Source: Azolla pinnata (taxonomy: Eukaryota > Streptophyta > Polypodiopsida > Salviniales > Salviniaceae). Taken from it: a DNA stretch of 64,000 nt. The notes under the pieces are model-generated. The model did no database searches, was not told the origin of the DNA, and saw only the letters and a list, made by a program, of their open reading frames with translations. Shown in pieces: positions 24,541 through 34,787 of the stretch; positions within the stretch are counted from its first letter, which is position 1; the number at the start of each line of letters is the position of its first letter. The position numbers and the translations under genes were made by a program. The stretch spans positions 34,674 to 98,673 of the forward strand of contig JBBBWG010005780.1 in NCBI GenBank assembly GCA_037176905.1, read 5' to 3'.

Positions 24541-25494
24541 AGCACATATATCTATATCTATATATATCTATACATATATATATAGATAGATAGGTAGATA
24601 GGGAGAAGCTTGTGTAAATTAATGTTGGGATTATTCTCTTACACTAGAAGGTTCAGAATGAGAGTTTATCCTTTTTTTTTCCTTTCTTTAAACGAACCCT
24701 CATTGTCCATTTTTTTTTTTTTTGGTGCTCGTTCCTTCTGCACACCCCCTCAATTGTATTTGTTTATTCTATTTCTCTTGATCATTCAACAAGAGCAAGT
24801 GTTGGTTTGATGGATGGACGACTACAAACGTTTGAAGGGATGGTCGAATCGCATTTTCAATATCTTGATATATATTGAGAGGTAAGATATCGATTTGATT
24901 CTAGTTGCCATCGGAGGTGGAATGTGGGTCCAGAAACAATGGAAGTTACGTTTAGCATAGTAATCATGGAATTCTTAAGCTGTGCTTTTGTTACCGCGAT
25001 CGAATGCCAGTTTAGTTTATTGGAAATTGTAATCGATGTTGGGATTGATTTGCACCCTTGCATTTCATGTTTCCCGGTGATCTTTTCAAAAAGCGAAGGG
25101 GTCGCTCAATTTGCTGACAAGATTTGCTTTGATACCTTCCCTAGAATGGCTTGATGTAATCAATGTGTAGCATGCTGTAGGGTTGATAAATTTGCTTCTG
25201 TCCTTCCCAAATTGGTTGAATTCGTTCGCATAATCGTCCCTTTGAATTTAGTTTTGATTAAGTAAAACTATAATGCGAGGAAATCGTTCTGATCTATTGC
25301 ATTTGGACTTCGTTGGTTTGTCCTCAAATTTATATCTTATGGTGTAATGCACCACACTCCTTATGTATAATCTTTGCACTCAATTGTATACGATGTGTTT
25401 AAGCCTAACATTTTGTGTTTGGGATTGTATGTGGTCACAGTGAGCCCCATGAACTGCACAAGACTTTATTTAATCCTTTGAAAAGTATTGATCA
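24541..25494. other. 3' flank of the GPI-protein gene, no gene seen
   Basis: After the stop codon comes a (TA)n/(GATA)n tract at about 24548-24600, then T-runs that may belong to the 3'UTR. A 76-codon ORF at 24924-25154 has no recognisable content. Confidence 0.5.
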
Positions 25495-25857
25495 TTGTTG
25501 ACAATTTTCAGTTGCAACGATAGATCTGGAAAGGCAGATGCAAGAGGGCTTTTTCGACAAATTATTGAAGAACCTCCTGAAGGGACCGTGAGAGACTGTT
25601 GGCAAGAGCTAGAACTAACCATCAAGGGGCAATATGACGAATTTAAAGGCACCGCTACCTCTAACAAAGCAGTAATTGCAAGATTAGCTTTAGCAGCGAA
25701 ATGGGGAATTGCACAAGTGTTCATAAGGAGATTTGCCTCTGCTGCAATGGAACTATACAACCCCAAGAATGGATTTTGCCTCCAACCCCAGACACTTGGT
25801 ATAGGAGGGCAAAAAGAGGAAAACAAACGTCACATTAAACTTGGCGATGTAAATTAG
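25495..25857 (+). CDS. Unidentified ORF, 120 codons
   Basis: I do not recognise this ORF. It contains a mixed-composition sequence (for example EEPPEGTVRDCWQELELTIK and LALAAKWGIAQVFIRRFASA) that looks more protein-like than its surroundings, with balanced acidic, basic and hydrophobic residues. A pyrimidine-rich AG (GACAATTTTCAG at about 25500-25511) precedes the well-formed part, so the start near 25495 may be wrong and this could be the last exon of a spliced gene or a fragment. No domain or signal peptide is apparent. Noise is possible. Confidence 0.3.
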   Translation: MLTIFSCNDRSGKADARGLFRQIIEEPPEGTVRDCWQELELTIKGQYDEFKGTATSNKAVIARLALAAKWGIAQVFIRRFASAAMELYNPKNGFCLQPQTLGIGGQKEENKRHIKLGDVN

Positions 25858-25859
25858 AT

Positions 25860-27890
25860 TAGGGCCAATCCACGCATTGGATAAGAGAATTGTTATATCT
25901 ACCTAAGTAAGGACATAGGGTGTATTATATTTGTCAAACCTTATCTGTGGCCTTGGGACCACACTTGCTCTTGGTTGTAATTATTCTTACTAACAAAGAA
26001 CCGTTATATTCTCCTTTATAACCAACACTATCATGGAATGAACTTTTATAACGCTGACGCAATATTCTGAGAGCTATATTCACTAATTTGTCAGATGGTT
26101 TTCGAGCTCATGCATGACCGTTAAGTGACATGTTTGCGTGAATGTCGAGTGACGGCATGCATGAAAACTGAGGTATAACACATAAGGGGTTGTTTCCTTC
26201 GTTATTAAATTATTCCGATCTGATGATAGTCTTTGGAGCTCTCGTATTATTGCCTTTTCTTCTTGTCATATTCTTGTCTTTCGAGTCCATTTTTAAGTAA
26301 AGGCCTCGGCCATGACAGCAATGAACCACTTGGTTTCTAACTTGGCGATAATAAAATTAAAATCGTCTAGAGACCCACGAGCGAGGCGTTGGGATTGAAA
26401 CTTGCACTTTATGAACCAGGAAACCTCGCTTCGAACGCGCTAGTCAAAGAACCGGCGCAGAATCTAAGTATGGGAAGTCCTGCACAACATGTATAATCAA
26501 CTTACTACTCTGCGGGAACAAAAAAAAAAATATTCGGGGAGTTTCCTTGGAGAAACCGAAAGGCTCAAGTGGGATCCTTTTGTCTGGGTTCGGCGACTTT
26601 GCTGCCGCAAGACGGGGACGGAGTCTCGGAACTCGAATCTTACAGAAACATTTCCTTGTATGGTTTATTCTTCTCCATATTTGGGCGTTCGCAAAGGCCA
26701 GAAGAAGGATGCTGTTTTTTTGGTTCCCCAGAGTAAAACTCCTTGCATTAGTTATAACTTGGTGTTTTGCTTTACATCAGCCAAAAGCAGATACATAATG
26801 ATCCATCTATCATTCCACTGTGTGTAACTAGCTTGTACAGAGTCTCTGGATCGAACTCCGACGAATGAACGCAGAGGAACAAATTCAACTTAAAATTAGA
26901 AAAGGAGCCGCTAAAGGAAGCAGAGATGCTAGACCCAGCAGGCCAAGCTGCCTCCTCGATGCCCCCTCTATCTGTGCAACTTAGCGTCGATCTGGATCAT
27001 ACCTTGGGTGGGGCCAATGCAGTTGTGATCGTCGGTTTCTCGGATCTGGGGCCTCGACAATGAATTCTCGCCGGATAGGGGGCATCGTGCTCTAGAGAGC
27101 TTCCGCTTATCCACAATCCCAGTTCAATGCTTATCCAGATCGGATTCGGCCTCGTCGCCCTGCTGTTCTGCTCCCCGGACGCAAGAAAAGTCGATCGATC
27201 GGCTGTAGCATCGGAGATTACTGACCGATCGATTCTGGCCCTCCCGTTCAAAGGGATCGAGAAATTACCAGATCAAAACGGCCGATCGATTCGGCCATAG
27301 CATCGAGAACTATTGATAGATCGATCGATCGATCGATTCAACCCCCTATTGAAGCGGATCGCGATTCAACGACCCCCCTTGTCTGTAGAATCGAGAAAAC
27401 GACAAGATCGACACAAACCGATCGATGGTAGCATATCAGGGAAACTTCTGCAGATTCTAAGCCCCCTCCGCGCAGCATCGCGAGCGAAAGTTTGCAAGAT
27501 CACAGACAAAAACTTCTCGACATCGAATAAACAGCATGTATATACCAAGTAAAGTAGTCATTGCATGCTACAGATGTGTATGTATATGTACATGGGGGGT
27601 TGGGGAGCTCCCATCTCAGGACTCAAGTGGCAAATGGGCACAGCACAGCAAAGCACAACAAGCATATTGAGATGGGGATGGAGAGATCGGATCAAAGTCC
27701 CGAAGAAGGAAGGAAGAGATGCCCTCGAGGAAGAGGATACAGAATGGCATCGATCCCCCCGCCCGCATTTCGCCGGCTTATTCTCTTCTTCGCAAACGGA
27801 TCCAGCAGTGCGTTCGTCGATTAGGGATGCATAGTAGAAGCCAGTTATTGTGGATGGAGATCTTAGCAGGCATGGTACCCATCTTCCCAC
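25860..27890. other. Intergenic, GATC-rich in its right half
   Basis: No protein family was recognised, including in the 112-codon ORF at 26489-26827. From about 27180 to 27340 the sequence is dense in GATCGATC words, with a pure (GATC)n run at about 27315-27336. From about 27550 it probably contains the 3' end of the minus-strand J-protein transcript. Confidence 0.5.
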
Positions 27891-27909
27891 CTTGCCAATC
27901 CTCCATCAT

Positions 27910-28195
27910 CGGCGCTCGATACGATACGATTCGATCCGATCCGATGCGATTCGATTCGATGTCCTGGTTGAATGCAACGCGAACGATGCGCATTCGGGAT
28001 GCCATGGGATCGAGTCCCCCATCGAATCCGATCGGATCGAAGCGAAGCGAATCCACCACCGAGTCGAACCCCATCGAATCGGATCGAAGCGAATCCACCA
28101 CCGAGTCGAACCCCATCGAATCGGATCGAATCGAATCCACCACCGAGTCGAACCCCATCGAATCGGATCGAATCGAATCGGATTGGATCGGATCG
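27910..28195. repeat. GATTCGATCGGATC tract with three 42-bp tandem units
   Basis: Three near-identical 42-bp units, each with CACCACCGAGTCGAACCCCA and then ATCGAATCGGATCGAA, run from about 28049 to 28185. Shorter GATTCGAT/GATACGAT units run from 27918 to 27965. They lie directly 3' of the J-protein stop codon (28198) and are probably in its 3'UTR. Since 42 is a multiple of three, ORFs run through in several frames; these are artefacts. Confidence 0.9.
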
Positions 28196-28197
28196 GG

Positions 28198-29318
28198 TTA
28201 CGAGGCAGCGGCGGAGGAGGCATGGGCGCCGCGGCGCCACTCGCGGTAGAAGGAGTTCATGGAGGGGTAGACGCGGCCGGTGGCGGCGTGGGTGTATTCG
28301 CGGGGGGAGGCCGAGTATCGGGCCCACGAAGAAGAAGAAGAAGAAGATGACGATGGCGATGGCGATGGCGATGATGGTGATGACCATGTGGGCGATGATG
28401 GCGAGGGCGAGGCATCATCGTCGATGCCGTCGCCATCATCATCGGCATCATCGGCGGCGTCGCCATCATCATCGGCATCATCGTCGGCGGCGCCGTCGTA
28501 GACGATTCCCATGCCCATGATGTCGATGCCCATGATGCCGATGCGGAGGTTGCGGAGGTCGTAGGCCTCGCGGCGCCGGGGATCGGAGAGCGTGGCGTAG
28601 GCCTCGTTGATGCGCGCGAAGGCGCGCGTCGATTCGCCGAGCTCGCGCGAAAGCGGCCTCACGTCGGGGTGATGCTGCAGCGCGAGCCGCCGGTACGCTG
28701 CCCGGATCTCCTTCCCCGACGCGTTCCTCCGCACCCCCAATGTCTCGTAGTGGCTCATCGCCTCCTCCTTCTCCTTCTTCTCCTTCTTCGCCTTCTCCTC
28801 CTTCTTCGCCTCCTTCGCCTTCTTCGCCTCCTCCTCCGCCCTCGATGAAGCAGATTCAGTTGCCGATGCCGTCGGCGATGATGCTGATTGTGATGATGAA
28901 CGCTGCTGCTTCTGCCACGGGGCCTCTGCTGCTTGCCATGCTGACCTTGTGAATGCGAATTCTGGCGCCTCCTGCAGGTGCACCCACGGCCTGGCTTTGC
29001 TCCACATCGCGCTGCTGCCTCCCCCGCCGCTGGTGAGATCTGCTAGCCCGTCCGCGAACGACGGCGCCGACCACATCCTCCCCCTGCTGCTGCCGCCGCC
29101 GCCGCCGCCGCTGCTGCTGCTCCTTGGCGACGGAATCGGCGACGTGGAGGCCGACGACGACGCGGACGACGCCGCGGAGTAGGAGTGGGGGTAGTAGCCG
29201 GAGTACGGCGAGTAGCAGGCGGAGGAGGAATAGTAGCAGCCGCCCTGCTGCTGCTGCTGCTGCTGCTGCTGCAATGGCGATGGCGATGGCGATGGCGATG
29301 GCGATGGCGATGGCGGCG

Positions 29319-29352
<34 letters not shown>

Positions 29353-29439
29353 TTGGCGCGGGGAATGGAGGGGGGAGAAGGCGGCGGCGGCGGACACGGG
29401 CGATCTCGGGGAGAGCAGGGAGGAGGCCGTGGTCTCCAT
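28198..29439 (-). CDS. J-domain (DnaJ-like) co-chaperone with low-complexity N-terminus, single exon
   Basis: 413 codons from METTASSLLSPRSPV to the stop at 28198-28200. The J domain is at about residues 229-297, with SHYETLGVRRNASGKEIRAA, RRLALQHHPDV and YATLSDPRRREAYDL. The HPD triad that stimulates Hsp70 ATPase is at about 257-259. There is no G/F region or zinc finger, so it is a type III J protein. Upstream are a Ser/Ala/Pro-rich N-terminus that could be a plastid transit peptide, Gln12 (about 29-40), (SP)6, Gln9 (57-65), Tyr/Ser-rich and Gly-rich stretches, and a Lys/Glu/Ala helix (about 202-227). After the J domain come Asp/Ala and Ser/Pro runs and a conserved-looking tail (GRVYPSMNSFYREWRRG). 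Small plant chloroplast J proteins are usually about 150-200 aa; this one is enlarged by repeats. An upstream in-frame start at 29562 would add a hydrophobic, repeat-encoded stretch and is less likely. Confidence 0.88.
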
Positions 29440-29514
29440 AGCCGCTGCTGGCTGGCTTGCTTGCTTGCTTGCTTGCTGTGTCTGCAACCTGCAGATGATG
29501 ATGATGAAGAAGAT

Positions 29515-29745
29515 GAAGAAGAAGGAAGCAGAAAGAAGAAAGAAGCAGCAGCAGCAGGGCAAGAAGAAGGAAGCAGAAAGAAGGAAGCAGAAAGAAGGAA
29601 GAAGAAAGAAGAAAGAAGAAGCAGCAGCAGCAGCAGGGCAAGAAGAAGGAAGCAGAAAGAAAAGAAAGAAGAAAGAAGAAGAAGGGTCAAGAAAGAAAGA
29701 AAGAAAGAAAGAAAAGAAAGAAAGAAAGAAAGAAGAAGCTATGGA
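29515..29745. repeat. GAA/GGAAGCAGAAA/GAAA purine-rich tract
   Basis: A compound purine array just upstream of the minus-strand J-protein gene, so pyrimidine-rich in the sense of that transcript. It contains AAGAAGGAAGCAGAAAG units and (GAAA)n at about 29693-29733. It probably covers its 5'UTR or promoter. The plus-strand Lys/Glu/Arg ORFs here are artefacts. Confidence 0.9.
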
Positions 29746-30061
29746 GAAGGGGGAGTTTCCATATCTATATGTATCTATCTATATATATATTTGTTTTTGC
29801 TAGATGTCTTTTCTTCCCCTGTTTTTTTGCTTCTTCTTCTTCTTCTTCTTCTCTGTTTTTTTTTTCCTTCCCCTGTTTTTTTGGGCTCAGTTTTTTGGTT
29901 TCCCCATTCCAAGCAACAGCTTTTGTTTTCTTTGCTCTTTTGACTTAGCCCAAATGCCCCAAAAACAAAAAGCAAAAAAGCAAGGAGAAAAACACAACCT
30001 TATCCCCTTTTCTTCTCTCTCTCTCTCTCTCTTCATCCCACTTGGCCCTCTATGGATATGT

Positions 30062-30180
30062 CCCCCACCACCATCACCACCACCACCATCATCATCATTC
30101 ATCCACCATTTTCACCATCACCACTCACCATCACCATCCCCATCATCCTCACCACCATCACCATCATCATGGATGGATGG
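30062..30180. repeat. CAC/CAT trinucleotide tract
   Basis: About 120 bp of CACCAT, CATCAC and CATCAT mixtures, ending where the GGATG array begins. Confidence 0.9.
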
Positions 30181-31095
30181 AATGGGGCCACCACCACCAT
30201 GGATGGATGGATGGGATGCGATGCGATGAGATGGTGGATGAATGGGATAGAATGGATATATGATGGTGGATGGATGGGATAGAATGGATATATGATGGTG
30301 GATGGATGGGATAGAATGGATATGATGGTGGATGAATGGGATAGAATGGATATGATGGTGGTGGATGGATGGGATAGAATGGATATGATGGTGGTGGATG
30401 AATGGGATAGAATGGATATATGATGGTGGATGAATGGGATAGAATGGATATGATGGTGGTGGATGAATGGGATGGAATGCATATGATGGTGGATGAATGG
30501 GATAGAATGCATATGATGGTGGATGAATGGGATAGAATGGATACGATGGTGGATGGTGGAATGGGATGGGATGTGTGCATGGATGCATGGATGGATAGAT
30601 GGATGGTGGAATGGGATGGGATGTGTGCATGGATGCATGGATGGATGGATGGATGGGATGTGTGCATGGATGGATGGATGGATGGTGGAATGGGATGGGA
30701 TGTGTGCATGGATGGATGGATGGATGGATGGATGGGATGTGTGCATGGATGGATGGATGGATGGTGGAATGGGATGGGATGGGATGTGTGCATGGATGCA
30801 TGGATGGATGGATGGATGGATGGATGGGATGTGTGCATGGATGGATGGATGGATGGATGGATGGATGGATGGATGGATGGATGGATGGGATGCGTGCATG
30901 TATGGATGGATGGGATGGTGGATGGATGGATGGATGGATGGGACAGAATGGATGTGATGGTGGATGGTGGATGCATGAATGGTGGAATGGGATGGGATGG
31001 GATGGGATGCAATGTGTGCATGTGTGTAGGTATGCATGGATGTATGTATGGATGCATGCATGGGTGGATGGAGGATGGATGTGTGCATGTCTGCA
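30180..31095. repeat. GGATG satellite block, two unit types
   Basis: From about 30225 to 30545 there are roughly eleven units of 28-33 bp built on GATGGTGGATGAATGGGATA plus GAATGGATAT. From about 30545 to 30900 the unit changes to longer forms with TGGAATGGGATGGGATGTGT, GCATGGATG and a variable (GGAT)n run, the longest at about 30838-30890. Decayed units continue to about 31095. ORFs of over 300 codons in all frames (Met/Asp/Gly/Trp or His/Pro/Ser/Ile) come from units that lack stop codons. Confidence 0.95.
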
Positions 31096-31099
31096 TAGG

Positions 31100-32480
31100 C
31101 CAAACCAGACTTTTAGCAATCTTGCGAAATGCAATCGAGAATGATTCGAGCATTCGAGATCGGTAAATCCACCAAAAGCATGATTCCGACCACCAGAAGA
31201 ATCGGAAAATTTCGAGTCAAATTTTTTCTATAACCATTCTAAGGAATGTTAAAATCAACGCTTCTAAAAGCATTTCGAAGAAACCGGATAAAGTTTTACG
31301 ATTAGCTTTAGAAGGGAAAAAAAAAAACGAACACACACCGTTCGCAAACGCTTGCAAAACTTACATCCGTGTTTGCAAAAACCCAGAAGCTTTGTGAATG
31401 TTACATTCTGTATGTATGTATGTATGGATGGATGGATGGATGGATGCAAATGGGTGGGATCGGAACCAGCTCTCTCATCCTATCCGTTCTGCTCCTTCTT
31501 CCTCTGTTTTTGCCTGACTATCTATCTGTCTGCCTATCTATCTGTCTGTCTGTCTGTTTGTCTGTCGATGAGATATCTGCAGATAACGTTGGATCGAATT
31601 CGTAAACGATTTCTTGTTTGCCCGCCAGATCACATTCTTGCACCCATTACTAAAACCACCATCGCAGCGGATAACACGAAAGCAAGCAAACAAACAAACA
31701 AACAAACAGATAGACGGTCGAATCGATCTGGCATTATCTCTTTCTGCGCCTCTGCATCAGCTCTGCTCTGTCTCTATATTTGCCTGGGATATGGGCGACG
31801 CATCGCGTACACGCGGCATGTGCACCATACCCCTCGCCTCGATGCTTCCGTGATACACATGCTCGTTCTCGATCCATCCATCCCATCCTGACGATGCTTC
31901 TCATGCCTCAAATACGCACACATGCATACATGCTGCGTACACATGTGTTGTAAATTGAACGATAATGTTTTGGATTAGTCGGACGTTAGTAGTGGTCTGC
32001 ACGTATCTAACGATTCTTGTTTTTTCAAAGCCAACTTTATTAATGTCAGATTAACTTTTACCAGGGTTACTATTGTGTCTCTAAAAGTGGATATTAGTAG
32101 CTGTTTTATGAACTCGGATTCTGAATCCGATTCTCTCTAATATCGGAATACGAATTTTTTTTAGTGATACATAGGTTTAATTAATTGTCAATATGTACAA
32201 TTCTTTTAGCAATTATTTTGACACTCTCAGCCCGTGTTTAATGTATTTGACATCGTGGTACATGAACATCTAGCTTGCCCTAACCACGCTTACAAAGCGC
32301 GTTTTTTGACATGGCTAGATGATTTGCACATGATCAAGCTAGAGTTGCCTGGGATCCACGTTCTTTCTGTTCGTTCCAGTGCGGATGCAATTCTATCTTA
32401 TCTATCTTGGCAGTACTAAAAAAAGAGTAAAGAAAGAAAAGAATTAGAACTTCGTTAACTAATAGCGGGTCAATCTTTTG
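31100..32480. other. Intergenic, no gene seen
   Basis: A short (TATG)(GATG) tract at 31408-31446 and a (CTGT/CTAT) tract at 31515-31566 are present. Small ORFs at 31352-31891 and 32234-32419 are not recognisable. Confidence 0.5.
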
Positions 32481-32514
32481 AGCCGCTGCGCCATATTATA
32501 GGATATGAATCTGA

Positions 32515-33020
32515 GTTTTTCGGCGCTAAAGTTCCCATATAACATAATTGTCTGACTCGTCGGATCATTGCCCCGATTTACCTTTAGTTTCCTTCTTGCT
32601 TTTCAGCATGTAAGGTGATAAAATTTCCATATAACGTAATTGCTAAAGTTATCAAAATCAAACTTCTTATTTTCTCTTGGATCTTGTTTTCTTTTGAATT
32701 TGTTTAGATCAAACTTCCAATTTCTCTTTGATTATTTCTTCCCACTCACTTCTCATGAGAGCGACAAAGTTCCCATATAACATAAATATAATTGATCAAA
32801 ATCATGCTTCTGATATATCTTTCTTTTTTTTATGAGCTCATTGCTACCATATAACATAATTGTTGAAATTGATCAAATCAAACTTCTTACTTTCTTTGAT
32901 TTTTGTTTTCTTTTGAATCTCTTTACATCAAACTTCCAATTTCTCTCTTTCTCTCTTTTTTTTTTACTCTTTAGATGACAAAAGTTAACATGTAACATAA
33001 TTGTGAAAACTATCAAATCA
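32515..33020. repeat. Degenerate AT-rich tandem repeat, five copies
   Basis: The word CCATATAACATAATTG and variants recur at about 32534, 32624, 32773, 32845 and 32984 (last as ATGTAACATAATTGTG). Each is followed by ATCAAA...CAAACTTC and then a CTTTGATTTTTGTTTTCTTT-like pyrimidine stretch. Period varies from about 75 to 150 bp. No coding content. Confidence 0.7.
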
Positions 33021-34087
33021 ACTCTTGTTTGATCTTTAATCACTCACCCCCCCTCTCTCTCTAAGAAAGAGAAAGATTGTGACACGATGATTCAGCCCTT
33101 GGAACGGCCATCGTGGCGCAGACCTCCGACCAGCTCGAAACACCTGTCATTGCACGCACCTACCTATCGAAAACAAAAGGCCCAGAAAAAATTGGGAGAT
33201 CTTGATGTCGGAGATTCGAATCGATCATTTGCGCCCGTTCTCTAGAACAGACCAATCCGTGCCTTCTGGAAGCAAAAAGAAAAGAGAGAGAGAGAGAGAG
33301 GGAGCGGATTAGATGAGGTCGGATCTTGTGGCAGGCAGGCGTTGATTGCGCCCTGCAATTGATCGAAGTCCAGACAATGAATTAAATCCCGTGCATATAC
33401 GTCTGATTCTTCATCGATGTCTTTTAGTTTTGCCCTCCATGTATTTGTTTTATCTCGTTTCCCATTCGTGGATTCCACGTCTGCTCGAGCGCACTTGCAA
33501 ACAGGGTCTGCATCTGCAATCCCTAGACAGACGAACAGACAAGCAAACAAACAAACAAACAAACAGAAGAAGAAGAAGGCAAGAACAGAACAGAAGACAA
33601 CGACACGTTAGCGTGCATTGGGCGGTTTGAAACAAGCGGGGAGCGATCCGTGGAGCCCACATTCGATGTTTGAGCACGAAAGCTCGATCGATCGATTTCT
33701 TCTGGGGAAAGCAGAGAAACAAGCAAGCCCAAGAATCCACCTCGATCGATCATTGGTCTGATCTTCCGTCTGTCGAGTGCCTTCTAGACCACTGCCTTTG
33801 TTTTTTCTCTCTCTCTCTCTCTCTCTATCTCATCGAAACACGTTCACACCTCCCGTCTTTCTGCTTCGCAGGAGCATACGATTGGGACCACCTCCCCGAA
33901 AAAAAATCGGGTCCCCTGTTCTGAAAATGATTCGGGCTTCTGCAGAGTGGTCGATAACTCCCCGATGGGGGGGAGGGGCGGTGGTGTTGGACCAGCCTGC
34001 TCGCGTCTCCTTCGTTTTCGGGTCGTAATAATACAGATACTTTGTCGAATCGGGACGAGCTCTCCGATCGGGGGGGGGGGGGAGAGA

Positions 34088-34121
<34 letters not shown>

Positions 34122-34570
34122 GNNNNNNNNNNCCCCCCCCCCCCCCCCCCCCCCCCCCCCACCAACGACTTCTTCTCGCGAATCGATCCCAGCTTCTCCA
34201 GCAGCTCGGAATCTGTCTTTTCTTTTAAAAGTGGCTCGGAAATAGGCCTGCCCCCCACCCCCCCTGTTTTCTTTTTTTCTTCCTTCCTCTCGCCTTTTCG
34301 GCACCGGTCCTGTATGTTATGAGCACGCTGCGTCAGACTGCTCCGATGGCCAAACTTACATGTAATACACGCACAAGAACAGACTTGTGACGAAATCCGA
34401 GAGACTTTTCTGACCTGGGAAACTTGCTTCCGGAAGCGACGTGCGGCCGAACCGCGGCCGAGAAAGAGACTCGCAGAAGTCTCTTCCGAGAGGACTGCCT
34501 CCACTAATGAAAGATTTAAGACCTGATTATGGCCCAAATTCAATCAGTGTTAGCTAATTAATCATGTGAT
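33021..34570. other. Intergenic with assembly gap, no gene seen
   Basis: Contains (GA)n at 33284-33301, (AAAC)n at 33545-33563 and (CT)n at 33808-33826, then the G/N/C gap feature. None of the ORFs is recognisable. Confidence 0.5.
34073..34161. other. Assembly gap (10 N) flanked by poly-G and poly-C
   Basis: Left of the gap is a G-rich run (from about 34071, interrupted by AGAGAGGA). Then come 10 N at 34123-34132, then an unbroken C run to about 34160. G on one side and C on the other cannot be a single homopolymer read through, so gap size, orientation and joining are all uncertain. The gap lies about 630 bp upstream of the PARG start codon. Confidence 0.95.
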
Positions 34571-34787
34571 TAGGAGCTCCTAATTGTGTGATTAAGGTTA
34601 TATGATGATGTTCCAAGAAAGGCTTCAGAAACACACAGGAAGAGAAGGAGCAGAAGAAGAAGAAGAAGAAGAAGAAGAAGAAGCAGAAGGAGCAGAAGGA
34701 GAAGCAGAAGCAGAAGGAGGAGGAGGAGCAGGAGCAGGAAGAGGTGGAGCAGGAGGAGCAGAAGGAGAAGGAGACGGAGTGATCGAC

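Noticed and set aside
26380-26450. Possible tRNA-like fold
   Set aside because: Words loosely like A and B boxes but no cloverleaf with matching acceptor stem could be drawn.
27719-28520. Ser/Arg/Ile-rich ORFs through the GATC repeats on both strands
   Set aside because: The 42-bp unit is a multiple of three and lacks stops; these frames are shadows of the repeat and of the J-protein gene.
29043-29943. Plus- and minus-strand ORFs of 200-260 codons over the J-protein N-terminus
   Set aside because: Alternative frames of CAG, GGC and purine tracts; the METT frame with the J domain is the only one with a recognisable domain.
30099-31166. Stop-free ORFs over 300 codons in six frames
   Set aside because: GGATG satellite; same ORF in all frames with tetrapeptide-type periodicity.
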